Assembly: GCA_026003495.1 (NCBI GenBank)
Contig: BPHK01000001.1
Span: forward strand, 372,001-436,000
Direction of reading: 5' to 3'
Length of the DNA: 64,000 nt
Source of the DNA: Candidatus Kapaibacterium sp.
GTDB taxonomy: Bacteria > Bacteroidota > Ignavibacteria > Kapaibacteriales > NICIL-2
The notes below the pieces were generated by a model. The model was not told the origin of the DNA, did not search any database, and saw only the letters and a program-made list of their open reading frames with translations. Numbering within the stretch: position 1 is the stretch's first letter; every line of letters starts with the position of its first letter. This document shows positions 10,316-19,916 of this stretch, in pieces. The position numbers and the translations under genes were made by a program.

Positions 10316-10600
10316 CGCAGACCGTGACGCTGACGGTCAACCCGCTGCCGACGCCGGCGATCAGCGGTCCGACTTCGCCATGCCAGGGTGCCTCGGTGAC
10401 TTATGTCACGCAGAACAACACCGGCAGCACGTATGCGTGGACATGGACGCCGGTGGCGGACTTTACGCCAGCAGGCCCAACGAATACATACCAGCTCAAC
10501 GGGACCTGGACAGGAACTGGCAGTGCAACGGTCACGGTGACGGAGATCAACAGCGCTGGCTGCGGTCAGACGAACACGCTGAACGTGAACGTCCAGGCTG
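8951..10600 (+). repeat. 825-bp direct in-frame duplication inside the giant surface gene
   Basis: The bases from 8951 and from 9776 match essentially exactly for about 165 nt, and again at 9218-9274 versus 10043-10099, always at an offset of 825 bp. The later part of the unit is recognisably similar but diverged. 825 is 275 codons, so the duplication adds whole modules without changing frame. Three of the frame changes fall in the second copy (10118-10255). Confidence 0.8.
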
Positions 10601-13600
10601 CGCCGGCACCGACGATCACGGCGTCGCAATCCAACCCGATCTGTGGCGGTCAAACGGTGACCTTTACGGCAACACCTGCAGGAGCGTCGTCCTACACGTG
10701 GACTGTCGGCTCCAACGGTACACTCCAATCGGGCCAAGGCACGCAGTCTATCACCGTGACCTGGGCGAATACACCGTCGAGCTATAGTTCGTCGGTCTCG
10801 GTGGTGGTCAATGTTGGCGGTTGCACCGGCAGCGCAAGCTACACGGTGAATGTCAATCCGCAAGCCATGCCGAACATCAGTGGTCCAGCGAGCATCTGCT
10901 CGGGTCAAAGTGGTACGTACAGCACACCACTCACGACCGGACGGACCTACAGCTGGAGCACAACGGCAACGCCACCAGGGATGACGCCGTTTAGCCAATC
11001 GGGTGTGAACCTCAATTCGGTCACGATCAACTGGGTCAACACAAGCTCGAGTCCGTTTGTTGCGACCGTGCAGGTCGTCGAATCGGCAGGCGGCGTGTGC
11101 ACGGGCACGGCGACGTACAATGTGACGGTCAACCCGCTCCCGAGCACTGCGATTACTGGTCCGACGAGTGTCTGCCAAGGTCAAACGGTGACGTACTCGC
11201 ATTCGCCAGCCCTGACGGGGCACAGCTTCGCTTGGACCGTGACGAATGCACAGAGCTGGAGCGGTCAAGGGACCGGTGCAATTACTGTCACGTGGGGCAA
11301 TACGAATGGAACGGTCGCACTGACAGTCACGAACAACAGCACCGGCTGCACAGCGAATGCAACCAATAGTCCGCTCTCGGTGACGGTCAATCCGAACCCG
11401 ACACCGACGATCAGCGGCAACGTCAATCCGTGCGCCGGTTCGACCGAGACCTACAGCACGCAATCCGGTATGTCCAGCTACAGCTGGAGCATTACCCCGG
11501 CAAGTGCAGGGACAATCGTTGGTCCAAGCAACCAGAGCAGCGTCAACGTCCAATGGAGCAATACCCAGGTGACAGCGACACTGACCGTGCAAGTCAACAA
11601 TAGCGGCTGTACCGGTCAGCAGTCGGTCACGATCAACGTCCAGCCGAAGCCAACACCGGCGATCTCGGGTGTATCGCAAACCTGCCCAGGTGTTGATCGA
11701 ACATTCACAACACCATACACTGCCGGCAATAGCTATAGCTGGACGGTCAGCTATGCGCCAGGCTATATCGTCACTGGCGGTAGCACAACCAGCAACACGA
11801 TTACGGTTCGCTTCAACAGTCCGGGTGCATCGTCTGCAACCGCGACGCTCCAGGTGACGGAAACCTCGCCATACGGCTGCCAGGGAACCGCAACGCAAAC
11901 GGTAACCGTGCAACCGGCACCGCAACCGGTCATCACAGGCAACACGAACGTCTGCGGCTATCTGGCGCAATACGACGGTATGCCGATCAACAACACGGAA
12001 ACCTACGTCGTCAGCGATGCCAATGGCATCAACTACTCGACTGCGAACATTGTGTGGACTCTGCCTGCCGGTGGCGGTACCTTCACCGGTGCATCGAGCG
12101 GGACGGGTGTAACCACTGTCACGGTCCAGTGGGATGAGCCAACGGCTGCAGCGACGGTCGGCCGTCAGATTGCCGCCCAAGTGACGCTCGGAGCACCCAC
12201 GAACTGCTCTGGCCAAGCGACGAGTAACGTCCAAGTCAACTGGAATCCCAAGCCCTCGATCAGCGGGCCGCGTGCGTGGTGTGATAATTCCGTGTACACT
12301 GCGAACAGCACCAGCGCATCGCAGTCCGGTCTGGCGACCTACAGCGTCCAAGTACCGGTAACACCAGTGTTGCCGAGTGGATCGAGTCGCACTTATAACT
12401 GGGCGATTACCCCAGCAAGTGCTGGAACGATCGTCAGCGGTCAAGGTACGCCATCGGTTCAGGTGTCGTGGACGAGCAGCCTTGCCAATACGCCTGTCAA
12501 CGCCGTCCTGAGCGTGACGGAAACGATCAACTACCTCAACGCGAGCGCTACGCCGACGAATAAGTTCTGCGGGATTACCGACACCTTCAACGTGGTCATC
12601 AACCCGATACCGAAGCCGGTGATTACCTCACCGAACAACGGCATCACTGGACCGAATGGGCAAGGTCCATGCGGACGCGATGCCTACACGTACCAAGTCG
12701 CTGCCGATGCCAATAGCAGCTATCAATGGGTCGTCAGCGGCGGAACGATCGTCGGTAGCAGTACGAGCAACGTTGTCAACGTCCAGTGGAACAACGTCAC
12801 TTCTCCAACGCCAGGCTACGTCGGCGTGACCCAAACGTTCCTGACACCGGCGACGATGTGTTCGACCTACGTCCAGCAAGACCTGACAATCCAGGTCAAG
12901 CCGAGTCCGAAGGTCACTGGACCGACGGTACTCTGCCAGCAAACCACCAACGGAACGAACGTTGGCAACTACACGGTTCAGACTGTCGTTGCTGGCAACA
13001 CGTACCAGTGGACTGCTGAGCCAGCCTCGCTGGTCATCTCGAGCTCGACATCAGGTGCGCAGAACCAGAACTTCCAAGTTACGTGGGGTGGAACATCCTC
13101 GACGCCACTGACGGCACGGGTGATTGTGCTCGAAACCAACCCAGTATCTGGTTGTTCAGAGCGCGACACGCTCACAATCACGCTGAATCCGAACCCAACG
13201 CCTGTCATCACCAGTACCACTGGTGGGCTCAATTCGAACGGTGTCTGCGCTGGCTCGACGCATATCTACGCAACCCAGTTCAACGCAGGCAACTCGTACC
13301 TGTGGACTGTCACTGGCGGCACGATCAGCGGTGCTAACACGAACAACCAAGTCACCGTTGTTTGGGGTTCGGCTGGGAGCGGCACGATCAGCGTCCGTGA
13401 GCAGGTCGGTGCGATGTTCGGAAGCGGCTGCTGGACGGAGGTAACGGCGAACGTTACGATCCAGCCGTTGCCCAACCCAGTGATCACCGGTCCGGCGACA
13501 GTCTGCCGCTACACGCAGCAGAGCTATGAAGTCCAAACCCCGAACGTGAATAACACGTACCAGTGGACGATCACCAACGGCCAGATCGTCGGTGCAAGCA

Positions 13601-15369
13601 CAAATCCAAGCGTGACGGTGCTCTGGTACGATGTACCCATTGGCACGATCGAAGTCACGGAGACGACGCCGCCATCCCAAGGCTCGTGCTCGAACACTGC
13701 ATCGCTCAACGTCACGATCAATCCGAAGCCAGCTCCGGTCATCAGCGGACCGCCTGCGCCTCCGGTGTGCGTCAACAGCACGCAGACCTATAGCACACCA
13801 CTGAACACTGGCAACACGTACCTGTGGACAGTCACTGGCGGAACGATCGGCGGCGTCGCGACGAATAACACCGTGACGGTGACCTGGACGACGGTCGGCA
13901 ACGGCACGATCAGCGTCACGGAAACCAACACGCTCGGATGCGATACGACGGTCAGTCGCACGATCCCAGTCAATGCACTCCCGAGCGTGACGATCACCCC
14001 AAGCGGTCCGACGACGATCTGCAACGGACAAAGCCTTACGCTTCTTGCGACACCAGGCTTTGTGAGCTACTCGTGGAACACGGGCGAAACTACACCGAAC
14101 ATCGTCGTTACACAGTCTGGCACCTACGTCGTCACCGTCGTTGACCAAAACGGCTGTTCGAACAACTCGAATAGCATCACGGTGACGGTGCAGAACGTCC
14201 CGGCGCCGCAAATCCAAGCAAGCGGACCGACGACCTTCTGCCAGGGCGGTAGCGTGACGCTCTCGATTACGGGTACGAACATCCAGGGCTATGCCTGGTC
14301 GAACGGCGCCACGACGAGCTCGATAACCGTGACGACGAGCGGTTCGTACTGGTGCGAGGTCACCTACAACAATGGCTGCAAGGCGCGGACGGAGATCATC
14401 ACCGTCACTGTCGTACCGAAGCCATCGGTGAGCATCACCGCCAATGGTCCGACGACCTTCTGCGAGGGTGGCTCGGTCGTGCTCGATGCGGGTGCTGGCT
14501 TTGCAACGTACGCGTGGTCGAATGGTTCACAGACAGTCGGAACCAATCGCACACTCACGGTCACGCAAGCTGGCAACTACACCGTCACCGTAACGAACGA
14601 CATCGGCTGCTCGGCGACATCGCAGCCGGTAACGGTCACGGTCTATCCAAAACCAGCACCGCAAATCCAAGCGAGCGGTCCGACCGAGTTCTGCGAAGGT
14701 GGCAGCGTGACACTCGATGCAGGAGCCGGCTTTGCCAGCTACCAGTGGTCGAACGGCGCAACAACCCGCACGATTACCGTCACCCAGCAAGGTACCTACA
14801 CAGTCACTGTGACCGACCAGAACAACTGCTCGGGTACGTCGCAGCCGGTCGTGGTGACGGTCTATCCGAAGCCGGCGAAACCGACGATTACGCAAACAGG
14901 CGGCACGCTGACCTCCAGCTCGGCAGCGCAGTACCAATGGTACTACAACGGCGAGCCGATCAGCGGCGCAACCGATCGCTCGTACACCCTCGTCAGAGGT
15001 CGCGATAATTCAGGCTACTACAAAGTCCGCATCCGCGATAACAACGGCTGCGAGAATACCTCCGACTCGATATACATCGACATCACACCAGTCGAGGTTG
15101 CAGGCGATAACACTGGCATCCAGTTCATGCCGAACCCAACCAGTGGCGAGCTGCGGATTGTGTTCGGTGACGCAATCAACGTCGAGAGTGCACGTGTCAT
15201 CGTACGCAACCTTGGCGGTCGCGAGATGCTCTCGCTCGAACTCGGCGCAATTAGCGCTGGCACAGCCAAGACACTCGACCTGGCCAATCTGCCCAATGGC
15301 GTTTACATGGTCGAGGTGATCCTGCCGAACGGCATGCGCACGATCGGGCGCGTGACGAAGGTGGACTAA
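10261..15369 (+). CDS. giant surface protein, segment 7: about 18 PKD/Ig-like modules and T9SS sorting domain
   Basis: This 1702-residue frame is the largest intact piece. It opens in the middle of a module, so it is the continuation of segment 6 and not an independent gene. Modules repeat about every 80-90 residues. Toward the end they change to a shorter type with the pattern GPTTFC.GGSV.L.AG.GF..Y.WSNG, found in gliding/adhesin proteins of Bacteroidota. The last 85 residues carry the T9SS C-terminal domain: FMPNPTSGELRIVF, VRNLGGREML, LDLANLPNGVYMVEV. Such domains direct export across the outer membrane and are usually cleaved. The stop at 15367-15369 is followed 27 nt later by a strong terminator. 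Confidence 0.85.
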   Translation: MYSVRAISSTTPACTTTMTQTVTLTVNPLPTPAISGPTSPCQGASVTYVTQNNTGSTYAWTWTPVADFTPAGPTNTYQLNGTWTGTGSATVTVTEINSAGCGQTNTLNVNVQAAPAPTITASQSNPICGGQTVTFTATPAGASSYTWTVGSNGTLQSGQGTQSITVTWANTPSSYSSSVSVVVNVGGCTGSASYTVNVNPQAMPNISGPASICSGQSGTYSTPLTTGRTYSWSTTATPPGMTPFSQSGVNLNSVTINWVNTSSSPFVATVQVVESAGGVCTGTATYNVTVNPLPSTAITGPTSVCQGQTVTYSHSPALTGHSFAWTVTNAQSWSGQGTGAITVTWGNTNGTVALTVTNNSTGCTANATNSPLSVTVNPNPTPTISGNVNPCAGSTETYSTQSGMSSYSWSITPASAGTIVGPSNQSSVNVQWSNTQVTATLTVQVNNSGCTGQQSVTINVQPKPTPAISGVSQTCPGVDRTFTTPYTAGNSYSWTVSYAPGYIVTGGSTTSNTITVRFNSPGASSATATLQVTETSPYGCQGTATQTVTVQPAPQPVITGNTNVCGYLAQYDGMPINNTETYVVSDANGINYSTANIVWTLPAGGGTFTGASSGTGVTTVTVQWDEPTAAATVGRQIAAQVTLGAPTNCSGQATSNVQVNWNPKPSISGPRAWCDNSVYTANSTSASQSGLATYSVQVPVTPVLPSGSSRTYNWAITPASAGTIVSGQGTPSVQVSWTSSLANTPVNAVLSVTETINYLNASATPTNKFCGITDTFNVVINPIPKPVITSPNNGITGPNGQGPCGRDAYTYQVAADANSSYQWVVSGGTIVGSSTSNVVNVQWNNVTSPTPGYVGVTQTFLTPATMCSTYVQQDLTIQVKPSPKVTGPTVLCQQTTNGTNVGNYTVQTVVAGNTYQWTAEPASLVISSSTSGAQNQNFQVTWGGTSSTPLTARVIVLETNPVSGCSERDTLTITLNPNPTPVITSTTGGLNSNGVCAGSTHIYATQFNAGNSYLWTVTGGTISGANTNNQVTVVWGSAGSGTISVREQVGAMFGSGCWTEVTANVTIQPLPNPVITGPATVCRYTQQSYEVQTPNVNNTYQWTITNGQIVGASTNPSVTVLWYDVPIGTIEVTETTPPSQGSCSNTASLNVTINPKPAPVISGPPAPPVCVNSTQTYSTPLNTGNTYLWTVTGGTIGGVATNNTVTVTWTTVGNGTISVTETNTLGCDTTVSRTIPVNALPSVTITPSGPTTICNGQSLTLLATPGFVSYSWNTGETTPNIVVTQSGTYVVTVVDQNGCSNNSNSITVTVQNVPAPQIQASGPTTFCQGGSVTLSITGTNIQGYAWSNGATTSSITVTTSGSYWCEVTYNNGCKARTEIITVTVVPKPSVSITANGPTTFCEGGSVVLDAGAGFATYAWSNGSQTVGTNRTLTVTQAGNYTVTVTNDIGCSATSQPVTVTVYPKPAPQIQASGPTEFCEGGSVTLDAGAGFASYQWSNGATTRTITVTQQGTYTVTVTDQNNCSGTSQPVVVTVYPKPAKPTITQTGGTLTSSSAAQYQWYYNGEPISGATDRSYTLVRGRDNSGYYKVRIRDNNGCENTSDSIYIDITPVEVAGDNTGIQFMPNPTSGELRIVFGDAINVESARVIVRNLGGREMLSLELGAISAGTAKTLDLANLPNGVYMVEVILPNGMRTIGRVTKVD

Positions 15370-15395
15370 CCCGTCACACGCAGACACTACGGAAG

Positions 15396-15437
15396 AGAGC
15401 GGCTCCGCATCGTTATGCGGAGTCGCTCTCGGTTTTT
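15396..15437 (+). terminator. intrinsic terminator of the giant surface gene
   Basis: A 15-bp stem (15396-15410 with 15415-15429, one G-T wobble) around a CGTT loop is followed by five T at 15433-15437. It lies 27 nt after the stop codon and overlaps the longest possible start of the next gene, which is why that start is rejected. Confidence 0.9.
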
Positions 15438-15480
15438 GGCCTGTCAAGAACACGCCAAGTGCGGCGGGAACGTCCATACT

Positions 15481-16584
15481 GTGCTGGAGTCGAGGGCACA
15501 ACCCCCATTGTTATACCGCGCACTGATGCTCATCGCTGCTGTTTTGAGCATTGTTCTTGTTGCATGTAACGAAGGTACATCGAGGCTGCACGTGCCCGCC
15601 GATAGTGCTGCGCTACGCCGTGCCGAGCGCAATGCTGAGCTTCTGGCACGGCAGCTTGAGCTCCAGCAGCGCTTTCCCCTGATTTCCTATCGGCGGATTG
15701 TTGTCCGCAGCCGGCATCAGCGAGATTCGCTGTTCCGGGCATTCGGAGTTGGCCGGTCGAGCGATAGTAGCAAGGTGCTCGCGACCCTCAATCGGAAAGA
15801 ATTGCGTTTTATCATTGTCGGTGATACCGTCATCGTTCCCGATAGTATCGTGAGCGATCTCCGCGCGTATTCGGTTTTTCCACAGTTTTATCCACAAGCA
15901 GTGGATATTCCCAAACTCATCGTTCTTAGCAATGCGTATCAGGCCTATGCATGCTACGAACACGGTGAGCTTGTACGCTTTGCTGCGTGTAATACCGGCA
16001 GCAAGGGGAAACCGACGTTGCCAGGCAAGTACTACTGCAACTGGAAGCAACGGAAGCGTGTATCGTCGCTCAACGACGAGTGGGTTCTGCCGTACACGAT
16101 CAACTTCCACCAATACGCTGGTTCTGCGTTCCATGCCTTCGAAATGCCAGGACGGCCGGTCTCGCATGCCTGCGTGCGGCAGTTCGAGGATGACGCTGCC
16201 TGGCTCTTCCGCTGGGTAAAACCAGGAAACGTGCGCGATTCGATCGGGCAGTTTTATCCGCGAGGAACTCCGGTGCTCATTCTCGACATGTTCGACTACC
16301 GCCGTCCGCGTTACGGACCGTGGCTAGATTTGACATCGAACCGTCCGGTGATCACCAATCTCCCGCTCGATCCATTGGCGGTCGAGGAACCGTGGATCCC
16401 GATTTCACAGATTCCGGAGAAACTGCGCCGCGGGCTACCAAACAGACGCCGCTACATCGTTGCACGCGATACGCTCCTTGCGCGCGGCATCATTGATTCG
16501 ACGTTCAGATTCCGCGCGTCTGTGGACTACAACGAGCTCCGGCGCAAACGGAAGGAGGCAAAAGAGCAACGACGTGAACAGTAA
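15481..16584 (+). CDS. L,D-transpeptidase (YkuD-type) lipoprotein
   Basis: The N-terminus has a lipoprotein signal: hydrophobic ALMLIAAVLSIVLVAC with the lipobox Cys. After a variable region comes the YkuD catalytic domain near the middle: HAFEMPGRPVSHACVRQFEDDAAWLF, where the His-rich strand and the S-H-x-C-V-R box give the catalytic His and Cys. The family forms 3-3 peptidoglycan cross-links or attaches proteins to peptidoglycan, in the periplasm. The C-terminal 130 residues, ending in a Lys/Arg/Glu-rich helix, are not recognised. The start is uncertain: GTG 15481, TTG 15508 and ATG 15526 are all possible; the longer frame from 15415 lies inside the terminator. There is a 25-nt gap to the convergent alr. 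Confidence 0.8.
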   Translation: MLESRAQPPLLYRALMLIAAVLSIVLVACNEGTSRLHVPADSAALRRAERNAELLARQLELQQRFPLISYRRIVVRSRHQRDSLFRAFGVGRSSDSSKVLATLNRKELRFIIVGDTVIVPDSIVSDLRAYSVFPQFYPQAVDIPKLIVLSNAYQAYACYEHGELVRFAACNTGSKGKPTLPGKYYCNWKQRKRVSSLNDEWVLPYTINFHQYAGSAFHAFEMPGRPVSHACVRQFEDDAAWLFRWVKPGNVRDSIGQFYPRGTPVLILDMFDYRRPRYGPWLDLTSNRPVITNLPLDPLAVEEPWIPISQIPEKLRRGLPNRRRYIVARDTLLARGIIDSTFRFRASVDYNELRRKRKEAKEQRREQ

Positions 16585-16609
16585 AAGTCAGTCTCTGCGA
16601 GGGTGTCGC

Positions 16610-17707
16610 TCACGGAACGAGAATCCGCTCGAGGCGATTGCCGAGGAGCGTGGTGACTTCGTAGGGGATTGTCCCCAAGCGATCTGCAATCTCGCGTGCG
16701 GTGATGCACTGGTTCCCCTGCCGACCAATGAGGACGACTTCGTCGCCAAGAGCAATCGGGTCGCCCCCAACATCCACCATACACTCGTCCATGCAGATTG
16801 CACCGACGATCGGGTAGCGCTTTCCGCCGATGAGGCATTCAGCGTTCCCAGTGAGCATGCGCACAAATCCATCGCCATAGCCGATAGGGATCGTTGCGAC
16901 TGTAGTATCACGCGCTGCGACGTAATGAGTGCCATAGCTGACGGTTTCACCTGCGCGGACCGAACGGAGAGCGGTCACATTCGTAACGAGTCGTAGTGCG
17001 GGTCGCAGCTGGGGAGCACTCGTCTGGCCTGGTGCGATGCCGTAGATACCAATGCCGACTCGCAGTGCGGAGTAGTGCGTTGCCGGATGCTGGAGCGCTG
17101 CGCCGGTGTTGGCTGCGTGGATCCAGCGGAAGCGGTAACCGTTCTGCAAGAGTTGATTGAGTACCACAGCAAAACGCTGGTTCTGGCGAGTCGTCATCTG
17201 GCAGTCGCGTTCATCGCTGCGGGCAAAGTGGGTGCAGATCCCAACGACCTCGATCTGTTCGAGTCGTGTGCACGCTTCGGCGAATGCGGGGACTTCCTCC
17301 GGCGCGATCCCATCGCGATGCATGCCGGTGTCCACGTAGAGGTGGCATCGCACGCGGCGTCTGGAGCGTGCGGCGACTGCGTCGAGCCGCTCCATCACGT
17401 CGAGTGAGCAGGCTACGACGTCCAGATCATGCTCAACGATTTCCTCGGCATCGTCACTGGTTGGTGTCATCAAGACGATGATTGGCTTAGTGATTCCGAT
17501 ACTGCGGAGTGCAGCGCCCTCTTCAGCAAATGCGACACCGAAGGCATCCACCAATGGTTCAAGCACGGGTGCTACCAGATTCATTCCATGGCCGTAGGCA
17601 TTGGCCTTGACAACTGCGATGATCTCCTTGCCTGGTGCAATGCTGCGGAAGTAGGCGATGTTTTGCTCGAGTGCGCGTCGGGAGATCTCGATTCGGGTTG
17701 GACGCAT
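16610..17707 (-). CDS. alr: alanine racemase
   Basis: Converts L-alanine to D-alanine with pyridoxal phosphate, for peptidoglycan. The 365-residue protein has the PLP-lysine motif near the N-terminus (VVKANAYGHG, Lys at about residue 36) and the second catalytic residue in the C-terminal beta domain (SYGTHY, Tyr). GDGF and CMDECMVDVG are also typical of the family. ATG at 17707 (MRPTRIEISRRAL) is chosen because family members start shortly before the first beta strand; the longer frame adds 34 unrelated residues. It is divergent from the Hsp20 gene across about 200 nt. Confidence 0.95.
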   Translation of the reverse strand: MRPTRIEISRRALEQNIAYFRSIAPGKEIIAVVKANAYGHGMNLVAPVLEPLVDAFGVAFAEEGAALRSIGITKPIIVLMTPTSDDAEEIVEHDLDVVACSLDVMERLDAVAARSRRRVRCHLYVDTGMHRDGIAPEEVPAFAEACTRLEQIEVVGICTHFARSDERDCQMTTRQNQRFAVVLNQLLQNGYRFRWIHAANTGAALQHPATHYSALRVGIGIYGIAPGQTSAPQLRPALRLVTNVTALRSVRAGETVSYGTHYVAARDTTVATIPIGYGDGFVRMLTGNAECLIGGKRYPIVGAICMDECMVDVGGDPIALGDEVVLIGRQGNQCITAREIADRLGTIPYEVTTLLGNRLERILVP

Positions 17708-17910
17708 GGGGCGTATGGAAAAAACAGTGCTGCGATGCAAAAGTACTGCAGATGTTCGGCTGACACAGTATGCATCTTCTCTGCCAGGCGATGGCACAGT
17801 ATTCTGCATCTTCGTCCTGAAAGCCGCATCATTGCTGGCTTGGCACAGTTTTCCTTTGCTCTCTTGGCGAACAGTTGAATGTATGTTTCACCACTTCATA
17901 GAAGGTTGCG

Positions 17911-18357
17911 ATGACGCTGGTCAAGTTCAATCCCTTCGAAGGCTTCGACAGCCTGGTGCGCCGGATGAACGAATGGATGAGCGAGCTCGATCGTAGCTTG
18001 GCGTCCAATGGCGAGAGCAGCGTGACGTTGGTTCCGCGCGTGGACATCTCGGAAGACAAGGAGAACTTCTACATCTCCGCGGAGCTTCCGGGCATCCCGA
18101 AAGAGCAGATCAAGGTCAACATCAGCGATGACGGGGTGCTAACCATCAGCGGCGAGAAAAAGCATGAAGAAAAGACCGAAGACAAGAACTTCTACCGGAT
18201 CGAACGCCGCTATGGGATGTTCACGCGATCGTTCACGCTGCCGGAGAACGTCAAGCGCGATGGGATCAGCGCTCGGTACGAAAACGGCGTACTCCACCTT
18301 GTGCTGCCGAAGCAACAACCAGCACAACCGAAGGTGACCGAAGTGCCGATCTCGTAA
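17911..18357 (+). CDS. small heat-shock protein, Hsp20/alpha-crystallin family
   Basis: 148 residues, normal size for the family. A short N-terminal arm (NPFEGFDSLVRRMNEWM) precedes the alpha-crystallin domain (about 42-140) with FYISAELPGIPKEQIKVNI and the closing A-x-x-x-n-GVL-H/T-l motif (ARYENGVLHLVLPK). The C-terminal V-P-I tail resembles the I-x-I/V anchor used in oligomer assembly. It is an ATP-independent chaperone that holds unfolding proteins. It is monocistronic, closed by a strong terminator; no CIRCE element was seen upstream. Confidence 0.93.
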   Translation: MTLVKFNPFEGFDSLVRRMNEWMSELDRSLASNGESSVTLVPRVDISEDKENFYISAELPGIPKEQIKVNISDDGVLTISGEKKHEEKTEDKNFYRIERRYGMFTRSFTLPENVKRDGISARYENGVLHLVLPKQQPAQPKVTEVPIS

Positions 18358-18392
18358 CTAGCGAGGCGGCACCGGGGACTCCGGGACAACAC

Positions 18393-18424
18393 GGGCGCTC
18401 TCTGGCGAGAGCGCCCGGTTTTTT
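18393..18424 (+). terminator. intrinsic terminator after hsp20
   Basis: Perfect 10-bp GC-rich stem (18393-18402 with 18407-18416), TGGC loop, then GG and six T. The T run overlaps the stop codon of the convergent asnS. Confidence 0.92.
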
Positions 18425-19778
18425 ATGGTACGATTCGGTAAATCATCCGTGGGAAGGGAATGACCTCGCGGATGTGCTCGGCACCGGTGATCCATTTGAC
18501 GGTGCGTTCGAGTCCCAGCCCAAAGCCGCTATGAGGCACGCTTCCGTACTTGCGGAGATCGAGGTACCACTGGAATGCGTCGAGCGGAAGATGCTCTGCG
18601 CGAATGCGTTCGAGCAGCCGGTCGTAGTCATCCTCGCGCTGGGAACCGCCGATGATTTCACCGCCCCCTTCCGGCGCGAGCATGTCCATTGCCAACACCA
18701 CCCGCGGATCGCTGGGATCCCGCTTCATGTAAAACGCTTTGACTTCGGCTGGGTAGCGGTGGATGATGCAAGGTTTGTCGAACTGCTCCATGATGGCTTC
18801 TTCCTGCGGTGCGCCGAAGTCTTCACCCCACGGGAAATCGTACTGCGACTCGCTCCCGTCGGGATTTTTCTTGATGAGTTTGACACCGCGTTTCTGCAAG
18901 TACTCGACCGCTTCGGTGTAGCTGAGGCGGTAGAATGGGCGGCGTACCTTCTCGAGTTTGCTCGTATCGCGCCCCAAGACTGCAAGCTCCCGCTGACACT
19001 GCCGGAGCACGGTCTGCACAATATGCTCGACAAGGTCCTCAGCCAGGTCCATCGTATCGTCCAGTTCGAAGAATGCCATCTCTGGTTCGACCATCCAGAA
19101 CTCTGTCAAGTGGCGGCGTGTCTTCGAGCGCTCGGCGCGGAACGTCGGGCCGAACGTATAGACACGTCCGAGCGCCATGGCACTGGCTTCGGCGTAGAGC
19201 TGGCCCGATTGCGACAGGTACGCCTTCCCAAGGTCGAAGTACTCGGTTTCGAAGAGCGTACTAGTGCCTTCGCAGGCGTTCGGCGTCAGGATGGGGGAAT
19301 CGGCGAGCACAAAACCGTTTGCATCGAAAAATTCGCGGATGGCCCGTACCACTGCTGCGCGGACTCGCAGGATCGCCCATTGCCGTTGCGATCGGAGCCA
19401 CAGGTGCCGGTGCTCCATCAAGAACTCGATGCCATGCTCTTTCGGCGTGATGGGGTATTGCTCCGGTGGGATGTGGTAGATCCACACGTCCGCAATATCT
19501 ACCTCGACGCCGCCGGGGGCGCGCGCATCCTCGCGGACAACGCCGCGGATACCGAACGATGCTTCCTGTACGAGCGATTTTGCACGCTCGAAGACATCCT
19601 CGGCGACGTTCGGCTTGAAGAGGACGCACTGCACGATCCCTGTTCCATCGCGGAGCTTGATGAACTGCAGCTTGCCTTTTTCAGTGCGGTCATATACCCA
19701 GCCGCGGAGCGTAACTTCCTTGCCGATGTAGTTGCCGAGCTGCTCGACGTAGATGTACGTCTTGTACCGTGATTCCAT
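18423..19778 (-). CDS. asnS: asparaginyl-tRNA synthetase
   Basis: Charges tRNA-Asn. The 451-residue protein has an N-terminal OB fold (about 15-110, GWVYDRTEKGKLQFIKLRDG) and the class II catalytic core: motif 2 FGPTFRAERSKTRRHLTEFWMVEPE split over residues 210-235, and motif 3 GFGLGLERTVKWITG near the C-terminus. The HLTEFWMVEPE text is shared with AspRS/AsnRS; the length without a GAD insertion, and RHLTEFWM, favour AsnRS. ATG at 19778 opens MESRYKTYIYVEQL; the extension upstream of it is off-frame noise. No Shine-Dalgarno is visible. Confidence 0.92.
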   Translation of the reverse strand: MESRYKTYIYVEQLGNYIGKEVTLRGWVYDRTEKGKLQFIKLRDGTGIVQCVLFKPNVAEDVFERAKSLVQEASFGIRGVVREDARAPGGVEVDIADVWIYHIPPEQYPITPKEHGIEFLMEHRHLWLRSQRQWAILRVRAAVVRAIREFFDANGFVLADSPILTPNACEGTSTLFETEYFDLGKAYLSQSGQLYAEASAMALGRVYTFGPTFRAERSKTRRHLTEFWMVEPEMAFFELDDTMDLAEDLVEHIVQTVLRQCQRELAVLGRDTSKLEKVRRPFYRLSYTEAVEYLQKRGVKLIKKNPDGSESQYDFPWGEDFGAPQEEAIMEQFDKPCIIHRYPAEVKAFYMKRDPSDPRVVLAMDMLAPEGGGEIIGGSQREDDYDRLLERIRAEHLPLDAFQWYLDLRKYGSVPHSGFGLGLERTVKWITGAEHIREVIPFPRMIYRIVP

Positions 19779-19916
19779 TACCGATGCCCAGGAGGACAAT
19801 GTGGAGCGCGAAAATAACAGCCAACCCTCGAAGCGCGGGTATTTCGAGCAATGCCGGCACGTCGCGTACGCATGCAAACGATATTTTTGCTGCAGCACGA
19901 CAAATGGCAACTGGTA

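Larger units (their letters stand above)
1397..15369 (+). pseudogene. giant T9SS-secreted adhesin-like gene broken by multiple frame changes
   Basis: The pieces listed separately below read as one protein of about 4,650 residues: signal peptide, ENKGQ motif, SBBP beta-propeller repeats, a long series of PKD/Ig-like modules of roughly 80-90 residues (recurring pattern P.I.G...C.G....Y......Y.W.....G), and a T9SS C-terminal sorting domain. The frame changes near 3324, 4853, 4908, 4975, about 5555, 5583, 5970, 6085, 7565, 10118 and 10215-10255. Coding text resumes immediately after each shift with no missing domain, so the lesions are small indels. Either the consensus is poor in this repetitive gene, or the gene has decayed or is phase-variable. 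Other genes in the window are intact apart from the left-edge surface protein, which argues against a uniformly bad assembly. Function would be surface display or adhesion, by family only. Confidence 0.7.

Noticed and set aside
8941-10600. Possible CRISPR-like or satellite repeat
   Set aside because: Repeats are long protein modules in frame, not short direct repeats with unique spacers.
9658-12444. 928-codon open frame on the minus strand
   Set aside because: It is antisense to the PKD-module gene, rich in Arg, Cys and His, with no domain; the repeated Thr/Val/Ser codons of the plus strand leave the reverse frames free of stops.
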